Both the position numbers and the translations under genes were made by a program. A stretch of DNA of 46,053 bases from Catenaria anguillulae PL171 (taxonomy: Eukaryota; Blastocladiomycota; Blastocladiomycetes; Blastocladiales; Catenariaceae). The notes under the pieces are model-generated. The model did not search any database. It worked only from the letters and a program-made list of their open reading frames with translations, and had not been told where the DNA came from. The DNA lies in assembly GCA_002102555.1 (NCBI GenBank), contig MCFL01000193.1, forward strand, positions 1 through 46,053, read 5' to 3'. How positions within the stretch are numbered: position 1 is the first letter of the stretch; each line of letters starts with the position of its first letter. Below, piece after piece: positions 1 to 12,033 of the stretch.

Positions 1-2
1 GT

Positions 3-497
3 ATCGTGCTCGCAGGCAACGAAGGCCGGTCAAGGCGGCAACGTGGCGTTGCGTCCAACGGCGTGCGTACCCAGCCGTCTGGATTCACCGACTATGGGCT
101 GACCTCGGGCACGGCCGCAGGCGACATTGACTCTGACGACTCGGCCGACGACGGCGCGGGTTCCCCGCACCTTGCTCAACTCGACGCTTGACCTTCGTCT
201 GCGGCCGCCGCCGTCGCCGAAATGTACGTGCCGCCTGTCCAGTACATGGGCGCCGCGTCCACGTCTTCGTCGTACCCGGACCCAGACGACTTTGACCCGA
301 TCTCGCCGCCACCCATGGCACCCGTCCGTGATTCCTTCTTTGGCGGCGCATACGGCGCAGCGCTCAATGCGAGCGCAGGTGTGTCACCCACGGGACCCGA
401 GCCCGTTTATATCCGTTCCCGCCGCGTCGGGACGGCGACACCGTCTGGACAGGCCGGGTTGATTCACAGTGCCTTGGATGGGTTGGAGCAGGCGTGA
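3..497 (+). CDS. C-terminal part of an unknown protein (5' end outside window)
   Basis: A coding-like frame enters from the left edge and stops at 495-497. I do not recognise the family. The visible part is rich in Gly, Ala, Ser, Asp and Pro and looks like a disordered tail, with an acidic stretch (DIDSDDSADD) near position 130. The same frame is interrupted by a TGA at 189-191, yet it remains coding-like on both sides (Ala-rich, then MYVPPVQYMG). A GT-AG intron that would remove the TGA and keep the frame was not found; the best candidate (160-242) changes frame. The TGA could be a sequencing error, a real truncation making everything after it 3' UTR, or an intron I cannot place. Neighbours give no functional hint. 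Confidence 0.4.
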
Positions 498-900
498 GTC
501 GGCGCCGGTGCCGCGGCAGATGGCGGGCCGGACAACGTAGACCGAGTTTTCGCGGATGATTATATGCAGTTTGTACACGCCAGTTGTATATGTAGAGATT
601 TTTTTTTTCGTTTTGATTGTACCATTTGTGAGCTGGCTCGGCTTTGCCGCATCACTCTCTCATGTATTCATGTATTCGGTGACCTGTGGTTTATGTACTT
701 GTTTTTTCCTCGCCGACCGCGAGATATTGTTTTGCCCAAACAACCTGGATCCATCCACAAACAAGGACGGCGCCAAGACCTGGAAACGTTCGGTATGTAC
801 TCGCCATGGCAGCATAACGTGCCTGGCGACACTCCTTGCATCTTTTCCACGTAGCCAGGTCAGGAGAGTGGACCATTCCTTTCTTACCCAAGCACGCAAC
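498..900. other. Intergenic stretch with a candidate 5' UTR intron
   Basis: No gene is visible here. It holds a T-run near 600-609, plausibly in the 3' flank of the upstream gene. There is a candidate intron at 793-854 (GTATGT donor, CACGTAG acceptor) just before the ATG at 901. If real, that intron lies in the 5' leader of the next gene, because no upstream exon keeps a long frame. Confidence 0.3.
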
Positions 901-1512
901 ATGTCTTTTCAGTCGTCGTCTCCTCAACCCACGACATCGTGTGTCGTTGCATCTGGTGCAACGCTCACCGCCGACATCTACCTGCACTTGCTTGCCTTGG
1001 TTCCCGAACTCGCCATGGTTGCCCCCGATTCGGCCCTCGCCTGGGTCACAACGACCCCTTCGCTTGTGGAGCAGCAGCAGAACGTCCAAGTGTATGTATT
1101 CAAGACGGCGGACATCCCATCTGCGCCGCAGTATTCGAACCATCCATGTGGGAATGCCACCAACATGACCTGTCTGCCCGATCCAAACGCGCTCATTGCA
1201 ACCATGACCTTTACCGACGCATTTACCATCCAATCTCCCGTTCTCCTTGGCCCTGCGGCCCCCGACGTCCCGCCGCACTTGCAACTGCATTTGGGTAAAG
1301 GCAAAGACAAGTCGCGCAAGACGATCCACTCACTGCCAGAACAGGAACACGTCCGTGCCGCCTATATGTGGTGCGACAAGCAGGCCAGCGCGCAGGGCAA
1401 GCTGTTGCCGTGGCCGGCGAGTGCGGCGGCGTTGGCTCTGGTCGGGCAAAAGCCAAAGAAGAATGCGAGGTTGTTCAAGGATCGATTGTTGCGACTGTTC
1501 ACTTCGCTTTAG
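901..1512 (+). CDS. Hypothetical protein, 203 aa
   Basis: An uninterrupted ATG-to-TAG frame codes for 203 residues of balanced composition. I do not recognise a family. There is no signal peptide and no clear membrane helix. A hydrophobic stretch sits at residues 25-40 (YLHLLALVPELAMVA), a Cys/Asn patch (CGNATNMTCLPD) around residue 85, and a basic C-terminus (KPKKNARLFKDRLLR). The ATG at 901 was chosen because it begins the protein-like part. The open frame runs further upstream but crosses a probable 5' leader intron (793-854). It converges tail-to-tail with the threonine deaminase gene. Existence is moderately sure; function is unknown. Confidence 0.5.
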   Translation: MSFQSSSPQPTTSCVVASGATLTADIYLHLLALVPELAMVAPDSALAWVTTTPSLVEQQQNVQVYVFKTADIPSAPQYSNHPCGNATNMTCLPDPNALIATMTFTDAFTIQSPVLLGPAAPDVPPHLQLHLGKGKDKSRKTIHSLPEQEHVRAAYMWCDKQASAQGKLLPWPASAAALALVGQKPKKNARLFKDRLLRLFTSL

Positions 1513-2316
1513 ACGAATCGAGGCATGGTCATGACTAGGTGAGCACTACTGTATTGAGTCGCGAATGTCGCCTTGAAGAAATCAAACCAACGTGGAAAAA
1601 ATGCATTTCTCGATCTGAATGGGCAAAGTGGGGATAGTCATATAAGTGAAAGCACTGTCGACCCTGGCGGATCAAGAAAGGGGGTCGCCGACAGGTTTCT
1701 CGACACTATGTAATTGTCCAGCACATGTGAATACTACAGTACATACTCTCACATCATGCATCGAAATGCTCGGAGGAGCGACGATGGGCAACGGGGAGCG
1801 AGGGCCAGAACACATCAGTACCAATCAAGGAAGGCTGAGAAAGGAATACAGATGTATCAACGTCGGTCGTCGAAGACATATTCGAAGACATATCGTGTAC
1901 TGCAAAAGATAATTGATAAGGCTGGATAGAATTGGAATCAAACATATACAGCAAGCCCGTAAGGGATTTCACAAGCTGGAAATGGAGACGCATCAGCAAC
2001 GCGGGATGGATACGACGACCAGGAAAGGTAATGCAAGAAAGGAGCAACAAATGTGGACGCAAACAATGACAAAATGAAAAGTAAATAGTACTACTAATGA
2101 ACGCAAGAGAGTGGGGCGGGCCTTGGAGAGCAAAAAGAACGCAAATGAAGGGGAGTTTGAGTGGTACTTTTGGTAGGTCTGGCCCGCGTGGTTGAACTGC
2201 AACGACAGAAAAAAAAGAGAAAAAGGACAAGACGGGATCACGCAACAAATCGTTAACGGCAAAAACGGTACAGATCCCAGCGGGATCAGCTGGTCAATCT
2301 ATCGTCCGCACAAGAC
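1513..2316. other. Convergent intergenic region, no gene seen
   Basis: This is the 3' flank shared by the unknown gene on the plus strand and the threonine deaminase on the minus strand. It is A-rich on the plus strand. Short frames here have skewed composition and no family resemblance. Confidence 0.5.
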
Positions 2317-4670
2317 TCAAATCGACGTGTCACCTACCATAAAGTGGCGGTAAACGACATTGTCTGTCTCCTCGGTGACGGACACGCGCAACTTTGTGGA
2401 CAACTTCTCCAACCGGTCGTTAAACTCCTTCTCCTTCTCGGGCGGCACTTCAAAGCCCATGAGCACCTTACCGACATCCCCACCCTGGTTCTTGTAATGG
2501 AACATGAGCTGGTTAAAGTCGGGCGAAAAGTGCGCCAGCAAGTCACGAATCATCTCGCGGCCCGTCACACGAAACTCGGACCGAACGAGACGCTCGTGCT
2601 TGACGTTGGTCCGCCCACCCACAAGATAACGCGCGTGCGACTTTGCAAACTCGTTTTTGGAAATGTCGACGCCCGACATGCCGAGCTCGGCGAGTTTGCC
2701 GAGGAGGTTGGCCACTTCCTCGTCGCGCGGCACGCCGTACGGCACGCGAATCGAGGCAAACACATGGGCGCAATCGAGGCGATGATAACGGTACGACAGT
2801 TCGCGGATCGGGCGCGGCATGATGGCATTGAGCAGGCCCAGGAACGAGCCGGGTTGTTCGGGCATGAGTACTGAAATGAGTGCTTCGGTTTCCTCACCAA
2901 TTTCGGCACGCTCTGAGGATGAACAGGAGAAACAATGAGAACCTGAATGAGACAGAGAGGACAAGAGAAGAAGGCAAAAACGAACCAGCAACAAACTGCA
3001 ACCGGTCGAATCCCATATTGGCGCCACTGGTGATCGCCACATACACGCCATCCTTTGCGCCATTATCCGCAATCCACCGCTTGCACCCGGCCAAACTCAA
3101 AGCGCCCGACGGCTCCAAAATCGACCGTGTGTCCCCAAACACATCCTTGATGGCCGCACACACCTCATCGTTGCTTACGAGAACCATCTCATCTACATAC
3201 TCTTGCACGAGACGGAACGTTTCGTCGCCCACGCGACGCACCGCGGTGCCGTCGGCAAACAGGTCGATTTCGGGCATAGTGATCGGGTGGCCATAGGCGA
3301 GTGCTTGGCACATTGAGTTTTGGTCCACCTCTTCCACACCAATCACCTTGATTTCCGGGAACAACCGCTTGATGTAGGTGGCAATGCCCGCCAGCATGCC
3401 ACCGCCTCCGCAGCACACAAAAATGGCGTCCACCTTGCCGTGCGGGATCTGGCGCATGATTTCAACAGCGATGGTGCCTTGGCCCTGTTCGTCCAGCCAA
3501 CCATGTCAACATGAAGCAAACACCAAAAAAGAAAACCAGCAGACGTGGAGTGGATATGTACGTACGGCAATGATGTACGGGTCATCAAACGGCGGAATGT
3601 TGACATATCCAAACTCCTTGCTCAACCTATTAGCCTCTGCCCTTGCTTCCTCCAAGTCAACGCCATGCAGCACCACGGTTCCGCCGAGCCGGCGCACATT
3701 GTTGGACTTGATTTCGGGCGCCGTGCGCGGCATTACAATGGTGGCCTTGATGCCGAGCTTTTTCGCCGACAGGGCAACGCCCTGTGCGTGGTTGCCGGCC
3801 GAGCAGCACACAACGCCGCGTGCGCGCTCCTCATCCGTCAGCGACTTGAGCCGGTTGTAAGAGCCTGAAGTGAATCCGCCACTACGTGAGTTTTGAGCGT
3901 GATAACACAGGTACAGGAACGAGGTAGGTATGTACCGCGGATCTTGAATGAGAAGGTCGGCTGCATGTCCTCGCGCTTGAGGTAAATCTGGTTTCCCACA
4001 CGAGCCGAGAGCATTTCGGCGAAATGCAGTGGGGTTTCCTTTGCCAAATCATAAACTACATGTGCATAAACAGCAAGATGGTCAGCCATCGCGCGTTTAA
4101 GCATGCTCGACAAGGTAGAAATGCCGTACTCTGCGCAGTCAAGATCATCTTGAGGTAATCTGGCTGCTTGCTAATCACCTTTGCCTCCTTCTTTGGCTTC
4201 TTGTACCCAGGCGACGGGGCACGCTGAATGCCCGGTGGGAAAATGGACGACGAGGCATTGCTCGCAACCGACACGCTTCTCGCGCCGCCATCGGGCGACG
4301 GAGGCGTCGAGCTCGCGCGTGACGGCGGCTCAGAAACAGACAGCGACGATAGACCATGTGTGATGGACGACGCGGTCGACGACGTGGTACCGGCGGCGCC
4401 GTTCATGTGCGCTGCGGCAGCAAGCGCCGACAAGTGTGTCGAGGTGACAGGGTTGACGGATTGGATGGGAACCGTGGTTCCGTTGGTGGTGGGCGAGGTT
4501 GTTGAGGAGACGGGCGCAGAGGTTGAGCCGGTCGGCGGGCAGATGGTTGGAACAAGGGTAGCCCCGGAAGGAACAGGTGCAACGTCCAACGTAGTGGATG
4601 GAGCGGTTGGGGCAGTGGCCGATGTCGGCGGGGCTTCGGTCTTTGGAGACGAGACTTTTTCGACACCCAT
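2317..4670 (-). CDS. ILV1: Threonine deaminase (L-threonine ammonia-lyase), 684 aa, five exons
   Basis: A PLP enzyme that converts L-threonine to 2-oxobutanoate, the first committed step to isoleucine. Exons are 4670-4130, 4055-3936, 3864-3566, 3484-2986 and 2912-2317; all junctions keep frame. Family hallmarks are the PLP-lysine motif TFSFKIRG, the substrate loop [10 protein letters not shown], and the Gly-rich phosphate loop [10 protein letters not shown]. The C-terminal third (from about residue 490, starting near [11 protein letters not shown]) matches the paired ACT-like regulatory region through which isoleucine inhibits the family. The first 170 or so residues are an extra Ser/Thr/Pro/Ala-rich extension not found in yeast Ilv1. 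It has no Arg-rich amphipathic start, so a mitochondrial signal is not visible. An unseen upstream exon could supply one; an acceptor-like TTTTCAG lies just before the ATG. The identification is secure. Confidence 0.95.
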
Positions 4671-6046
4671 GGTGATGCTTAATGATGGACAGAACAGTAG
4701 GCTGAAAACATGCGGATGTGCGAGATCAGCACATCATATTTGAATGATGGGATTCGTGGCGGCGGCGTGCGGTGAACGCAATCAAGTCGTACGGCTAGGG
4801 GAAGATAACTCTGGGCTTAGCGGGACTCTTCCGTATCGATATCGGTACAGCCTTTGAGACAGGACGGCGGCGGTTGGCGGTTTGCTGATGATGGTGCGGC
4901 CGGGTCCCCAAGGAATTGTGAGTCGCAATGGGAAGGGATCGCTGAAACGAAATCAAGTCCTGCAGTCGAAGCGGTCGTCGTGGTCACCAGCAGGGCCGTC
5001 GTTCTTGGTACTGTGGTGATATACCCAGGCTTTTCGTGGTCGGGCGATAGAGGGATAGGTAGTGAGCCAGTGGGCTCTGGTGTGGTTTAGAGTCGGTTGG
5101 CAAGCAGTGATTACAAGCTACGATGGATGATGGATGTCAAGAGTACGGATGCGCCGATGAGTCGCTGCTGATGACTTGGTCAAAACGCCAAGGAGGAGGG
5201 AGGATGGACTGCACTCAGTTGTCTGCTGTTGGGAGCATTGCATTCGGCCGTAGTACATGGTACTCGAGCTCGGGAGCTTGCGAGGGAAAAACGGCAACTG
5301 CTTGACGTTTTGCACTGTTACGGTTATGAAACGCTTGCGAACGAAACACGCAAACTTTCCCAACATGCACGTGACTGATTTCTTGTTCGCATCGCACGCG
5401 TCTTGTGCTTCCGCCTATTCGCATCTTCATGTTGTTGACAGCAAGTTGACAGCTCCAGGCTGTCAATGTGAGTCTTCTCGCATGAGCAAGGAAGCGGGTA
5501 ATTGTCAATTGCATGATCAGATGTCCATGAACGGGCAAAATAGCCGACTGCAACTCCAACACAAACTACGACCAGAGGTGGACACAAGAGTGGCCAACAA
5601 CGGGCCACAACGGGGGGCAAAATGGTATGTGAAGCGAAACCCGGAAACGGATGTCGAAGCAAAGAAGAAGACATGCCAAAGAAAATGGAGTCAACTGTGA
5701 TTCAGATTGCATACAGAAAATGATCAAGTGAAAGCGAGCGAAGATCCATGTTGACACAAGACATCCGGTTTGAGGCTGGGTAGATGGACCAGATGAGACA
5801 CAACAAAAGACAAAAGGGGAGGCACAATGGGTGGTGGTGGGTCAGAAAAGAAAACACTGGATGATTTGAGAACGAATGTCAGCCAAATCGATGGCGAGGT
5901 GAAAAAAAAAAGACAAGAAACAACCATGAAAGGGACACATGTAGGTAGCTATTGACGAAAATGAAAGGACAAACCAAAGCGAATCACACATACAAACACA
6001 ACTCTTTAAATTTGCCCAGCCAGTGGGCGGCCCAGCGACTTGGACA
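4671..6046. other. Intergenic region, no supported gene
   Basis: This is the 5' flank of threonine deaminase and the 3' flank of the sestrin gene. Short frames exist on both strands, the longest being 147 codons at 5257-5700 plus. None has family resemblance, splice-supported extension or convincing composition. Confidence 0.5.
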
Positions 6047-9000
6047 TCACCTGGCCCTACCTCCATCCAAATACTTGACAACGGCACTCAATGCCCACAC
6101 CAGCTCTGCCTGCTTCCTTGCTTCAGCGACAAGCACAACCACATGTGCCTTTTCCTCTGGCCGCAACACAACGCCCATGCGCATCCAGTCGCGGTACTGC
6201 AACGTGTGCGGTGCCGTGGCCACCTTCTTGATAAACGCCTTTGTGCGCTTGTTGACAAAGTGATTGACCATCGAGTAGTTGTAGTCGTCCATGGACTGGC
6301 CAAAGAGCCGCAGCACATAGTACCAAATGGCCTCGCGGAACGGGTGTGTGTCAATGCCCGACACACCCACGGTGGACGTGGACCCGGCAATCGAGTGCGT
6401 GTCACCGCCCGGTGGTGGCAACGACGAGGTGCGGATGGGCGCATCAATCGAGTGTGCAACGTCGTTGTCATCATCTTCATTGGCACCGTCCGACCAATCC
6501 TCATCCTCGTCGTCCTCATCATCCTCGTCGTCGCCCGTGGAAAACAGCGAGTAAATGGTCATGTGCCTGGCTTCTTCAAACTCCTCGTCCAAATATTCGC
6601 CAAGCTCATGACCAAGGTACTTGCTGACGAGCTCCAAGCCATGGTCCTCCCAACACCAATCGGTGAGGCGGAACACGGAGTAGTCGGGCGACTTGACATC
6701 AAAGTCTTGGTGGCCAGTGACCCCATCGCACTCTGCCGGGTCGGCCGTGTACATGGACACGAGCGCAGACAGATCGTATGCGTCCATGGCAGGGTACGTC
6801 CCTGGGGCCGACCACCACGTGTGCAGCGACGTTGGCGATGGCAAGGCCGTTGGGCAGGGCGTGGGCGGCGGAATAGAGCGCAAGTAGGTGTGTTCCACGT
6901 GTGGCGGGACGAGGTCGCGCTCGGTTTCCGAGTCGGACATGGCTATTTAGCTAGTGTGTCAGCATGCAGATCCTGAAAGTCACCACAAAGTACCCCAAGC
7001 AAAGCAAGTAAACGTACATTCGGGACCTTCGCACTTTTCAAACAACTGCCTGCGATGCTTTTCGCTGCCATCCGCACCGTCGATCGGCTCGGTAAAACTG
7101 CCGCTGGGCGTCACGGGCGGCACGCCGTCGTCGTCAGCGCCCACAACCGAGTTTGCATTCGCCGACTCCATGAGCCTGGTAATCAACTGATCCGTGAGCG
7201 ACAACTCGGCCGCCGACACGACCACTGCGGGCGGCAACCCGTCGGGGCCTAGCTCAGGCACGCCAAGGACGCCTTGATCGTTAGCTGATGCAGTCAATGA
7301 GGGACTCGCAAGCAAGACACTCTCGTCGGCGGCCGCGAGCGGCGGCGGGACGGCAATTGGCACAACCTGCGGCGTACTCAAATCCACACTCTCATCCCGT
7401 CCGCTTCCTCTACGCATCTCGTCAGCTTCCTGAACAACATACACGGCGCCGCCGGGCGTGTCCACGTCTGGCGCCACACCCGTGCCAAACGCCATGGCAC
7501 ACTGGGCGTGAACGCTTGCAAGCACAACAATTCCATGGACCAGTTCGCCCACAGACCACCCGTGATCCACCACCAAGCGGGCAATGTGTGTTGCGCGCAA
7601 ACGCCACGGTTGGTGCGCGAGCAAGGCGTTGAATTTGGCCACGGCCACGAGCTTTGGCGGTACGGCTCCACCAGTGCCTGCCCGGACTCCGCCGCCGCCG
7701 CACGTACCCGTTGAGGTGCACGGCGCCATCAACCAGGAGGGATCGCCACCGGCGTGCAAATACTCGCTGCGCATCAAGCTTGCCACGGCCACATTCTTGA
7801 GCTGCGCGGCCGCCAACAAGCCCAAAAACAAGCGCCAGGTGCGCGGCAGCGGGCCGGGCATGTCTCTGACGAGATGCCGGTGCGCGCGATGTGTCTTTTG
7901 CAAGTAGCGAGGGAAGTAGGCTAGCACGCGTGCCAAGTGGCTCACACGGCCCGCCGACGAGTGGGTAAACACGTCGTCGAGCGCCACACGCACGTCACGC
8001 ACGGTGCCGTATCCAAGGCGTTTGCCTTGTGCGCCGCCGGGTTGCCGGAGCAGGGTTTCGTGGTCGGTGGCGGCGGGGAGTGGCACGAGGTGGGTCGAGG
8101 CGATAAAGTACGAGGGCGATGGGTGGATGGGCCGTGGCAGGGGCAAATGTGGAAAGTCGGCTTTCAATGTGCGCAGAAACGTGCGCAGGGATGACCGAAT
8201 GTCGGCATAAGGGCAGGTGGTGGCGAGCCGGACGAGTGTGGTCAGGTGCAAGTGCAGCATGATGCGCGATTCCAGGTTGGATGCGGTGGGAGCGAGGTCG
8301 TGGTGGGACGAACCGGTGGGGTCGCCTGTGCTTGCGCTGGCGTACGAGTGCGTGGTGGATGTGGAGATGGATGCCGAACCAGACGAGGAGGATTCGGGCG
8401 ATGCGAGTGAGATGGAACCTGACCGGCGGGCAGCGGCGGCGGCCGCGGCAGACGAACCAGCGGATTTGGACCGGAAAAGGTTGACGGCCGAGGCCGCGGC
8501 TTGGGCGAGGGTGGGTGCCGTGGAGGATGAGGCGGAATTGGAGCGGGCCAGGTGCGACGAATCGGATGAGCCGCGGCGGGTCGGGTCAGCCGATAATGAC
8601 GATGAGTCGTGAGAAGGCGGCGGTGGTGGTGGTGGTGACGAGTCTGCCGAGCGGGACTGGATGGCATGATAGCGGGAGTGGTCAATGACGGACGAGAACG
8701 ACGCCGAGGGTGGGGGCGAAGTGTTGGGCGAGGAAGCGGGGACATCGGCGTGAGGTTGGGCGTGCGGGTTGTAGCAAGCATCGACCCAGGAGCGGACGAC
8801 TTGGGCCGTGGACTGGAGGGCGGCCGATCGGGCAGCGACAGAGTCGGTCTGGAGCGAGGCATAGAGGGCGGCCGGGAAGCGGGAGGAAGCTCTGTATTTG
8901 GCCTCGAGGCGGATGAGGAGGTGGGGGTCGGCATGGGCTTTGCTGGACACGGGCGACCAAGGGACGGGCGAGGTGGTTGGCGAGCAGGGCTCGGTGTACC

Positions 9001-9220
9001 CGCCGTTGCCGTTGGGATTGGGGTTGGCATTGTCAGGAATGGAGGTTGGTCCGTCGAGCGGCGGTGGTGGCTGCATGGTCTTGTGGGAAGCCGATGGCGG
9101 CATGGACATGGGCGGGAAGGGTGGCAGCTGTTGCGAAGCTTGTGCTTGCGTTTGGGCAGAGTGCGGATGAGGGTGAGGGTGAGGATGGGCCAGCGTGAGC
9201 GGAGTGCCGGCAGACAACAT
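6047..9220 (-). CDS. SESN: Sestrin, long form, 1032 aa, two exons
   Basis: Sestrins bind GATOR2 and restrain TORC1, and animal Sestrin2 is a leucine sensor. Exons are 9220-7018 and 6942-6047, joined by a 75-nt intron. The first 370 or so residues are His/Pro/Ser/Ala-rich and probably disordered. The N-terminal sestrin domain follows (PGPLPRTWRLFLGLLAAAQL, then FNALLAHQPWRLRATHI and GWSVGELVHGIVVLAS). The C-terminal domain is clear: TDWCWEDHGLELV, REAIWYYVLRLFGQSMDDYN, and EEKAHVVVLVAEARKQAELV. An acidic run (GDDEDDEDDEDEDW) and a disordered loop are inserted between the conserved Thr segment and the Arg segment of the leucine pocket. The positions equal to human SESN2 Cys125, Tyr127 and His132 are Asn476, Ala and Met, so peroxidase-type chemistry is not expected. 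The start is the ATG in ACCACCATGTTG; the frame continues upstream without another ATG. Confidence 0.92.
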
Positions 9221-12033
9221 GGTGGTTGGTAGTGGAGGTGAATGTCTGACTGAAAAAAGTGGTATCAGTTGGCCAAAGTGAGTGACAGTGACGGTGACAG
9301 TGAGAATGTGTGAGTGGATAGACGAGAGGAATGGAATGGAAAGGGGCGGTCGGCCGCTATTCTTCAAGCAAAATCCACAATAACTAATCCTCCTCGGCAA
9401 AATCTTTGGGCGCTGTTTCCGCCCCGCACGAAGGCTTTCATCCCTCAATCAATCCTGCTCGCTTGATTGCAAGTGGGGGCGTCCCCGCGCCCACTCAGCG
9501 CCAACACCGTTACCCGTTCTCGACCCTCCAAAGCTTGCTTGGCCTGCACTCGCCATCCCATGCGCACGCATTTGCACACGCACTCGGGCACTCGGGTATT
9601 CACATTTCAGTACTGTACCCATTCATGGCAACCCGTCCCATCTCGCCAATCTACTCTTAGGACCCAGGCAGCTCTTGGCAAGCCCCAACGCTGGCGCCGG
9701 CGGGGCTGGGCCTTTGCAACCAAAGCCAAAGTCGAACAGGATCGCCATGCCCACGGCTTGAAGGCCTCGAATTCAACTGGGCTCTGAGGCAGTGTACTGA
9801 ACCCAAGGATATGTGTTTGGCATATCATACCGCCACAGCCCACTGGCCGCCGGCAGACCAAGGCACCGAGAACGGATCATGTGGGAATATGAAGAAAGTA
9901 TACGTAATGAGTATCAACATACCCCAAGGATCAATCAATCACTTTTTTGTCAACGTAAGCAGAGCTCGAGAGAGAGTGCCAACAACAAGTTTCGCAGGTA
10001 ACCCTCGCCAGAGATTCCGTGCTGGATAATCGGTAGTTGACTGTGACAGTGCGACGAAGGCGAACGTTGTTGCGAGTGGGCTGTCTTCCACACTGGACTG
10101 GATGCAGCCAAGAGCAAGGAGCAAGGGGCAGCAGGAGTCAGGATGTGGACACAGATTGCACGTGAGAATGGCCAAAACTCGTTCATCACCTGGGCGGCGG
10201 CGGATTTGGCTGTTTGGTTCCAACGATGCCCAACGTGAATTTGGAGAGACGCACATACCTGTGTACATGTACATGCAAGACTTTACTTGCTGCACGGCTT
10301 GGAGAGTTGATTCAGAGTCCAAGGCTAGCCTGTACATTTCAGAAGGCGCGAGTGAGACAATCGCGCAACGAGGTTGGCGCTTTCGCGACACAAACGCAAA
10401 CGCACGCAATCCAATACCCAAGATGATGCGATACACCTTCACGTATGTAAGGAGTACCAATTGCGGGGGAGCACTGTGGGACGTCGGTATGACTTGGTCT
10501 TGGATCGAATCGATGCGGCCAGCCGCAACTGAAGAGTGTTGATGACGTTGACCGACGTATACCTATGTCGAGTCAGGGCACAAGTCCAAACGAAGGCCGA
10601 CTTGCTCCTTTCAAAGCTGGGTCTTGATTTGGCAATGGCGGTGGTCCGAGCAGGGAGCTAGCGGGATACTGGTCATGGGGGTGAAGTTAGCTTTTAAATG
10701 TACGTTACGGTGCAGATTGACCAACACTGGATTCGGTTGCTTCCTTTCCCCACGTTGAGTTCAACAAGTTGGCGCCATGACGGCACCACTAATGCAAGCA
10801 CGTGTTTGGACCGTCAATTTTTGAAGGAACCGTCTGCCCCTCGGCGGCCAGGCATGCGCAAGGGTGCGGGACAAGGTTAAGAGAAATGGTTCAACGTTGG
10901 CGGATTTCGGGCGACGGATCGCTCCGCTCGGTATCAACCTCGATTGGCAGAGGAACATTCCGAAATAGGTACATACGTTAACTCGAAGTGTCACAATTCG
11001 ACTGCAGCATCAGAGCAGGAACGCAGGGTAGCTATTCAATCGACCACGAATCACGGATCGGTCGGTGCCTTCCCTATGTATTTATTTATATATGTATTGC
11101 TGCGGCTCGTCGACAACGCCAAGGCACGCCCTTGTTGGGCAGACGGTTTTGCGACAGACGCCAGACAGACGCCTCCATGTGGTCTCACAACCTGGCGATG
11201 GTTTATCGTTGAGTATCAAGAAGTCTGTGCCATGTCGCACCGCCCTGGGAAAGGGGAATGCGCGTGTGGTGCAGGCAACCACACCAATTCACCTCGGCGT
11301 CCTGCGCCGGCCAAGCTGTTACCTCCCTATATGAGCCCCACTTGGCTCTGACCCACCAAGCTGGCCGCTTGATATAATTGGACGTGAGAAAATGTCAGCC
11401 GGGCGCATGTGGGGTAGGGACGGCTGTAGCCACCGGCGGAGCAAGGTAGTGGTACACTGCTTGTGCACCAGTCGCGACGGTAAAAATGTCTTAACTGAAC
11501 CTACCTGTCCTTGATGCCAGTGTACCGGATCGTAGCCGGTTGCGGTAAATGCGGCCACGGCTATTCGAGGCTGGTGGTGTCCAAATACAAAGGCCGCGAA
11601 GTATCTTATTCTCGACGGGACAGGTAATCGCTTTGCCCTTCCGCCTCGGCTGTTATTGAGCTCGAGAGAGTGTGGCAGTAGCCGTGCCGGTCATGGGCAA
11701 CTGTAGCAACTCCCAAAAGGGGCAGCCCACAGATACTGGATATGGCAGGCGGCGCCACAAATGCCCGCCCATTGAACCTAGTGGCTGCTGTTTCGCATTC
11801 AGTGCGTCCATCACATATATGTATACAGACAGAAAGCCCCCTGCCGCACCAAGTTGCACACTGCAGCTGACTGGCTTCATGCACACACAATCCACAATCA
11901 TGTCTCACATGGCCCTTGATCCCTGATCACCGTGGTCATGAATGCACTGTATTCATTTCTCTTGACAATAGGGTCAAGTCACTTTGATTCCTGCGGCTCA
12001 CTCCTCGACTAACTCACAAATAGCCAATCAGGC
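9221..12033. other. 2.8-kb gene-poor gap
   Basis: This is the longest stretch without a supported gene. Several short frames occur, for example 9939-10460 minus and 10102-10542 plus, but they overlap each other, lack conserved motifs and do not extend across plausible splice sites. No tRNA, transposase or reverse transcriptase signature was seen. A short run of TGACAG/TGACGG units lies at about 9280-9305. Confidence 0.45.

Noticed and set aside
160-242. A GT-AG intron to remove the TGA in the first gene
   Set aside because: The splice would place the downstream part out of the frame that looks coding.
5257-5700. A 147-codon frame between threonine deaminase and sestrin
   Set aside because: No family resemblance, no splice extension, average composition; likely chance.
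6023-6976. A 317-codon plus-strand frame opposite the sestrin C-terminal exon
   Set aside because: It is the antisense shadow of a conserved domain, has Arg/His/Val-skewed composition, and shows no motif of its own.
8242-9030. A 262-codon Pro/Arg/Ser-rich minus-strand frame within the sestrin N-terminus
   Set aside because: An alternative frame of the low-complexity sestrin extension, which itself leads without break into the conserved domain.
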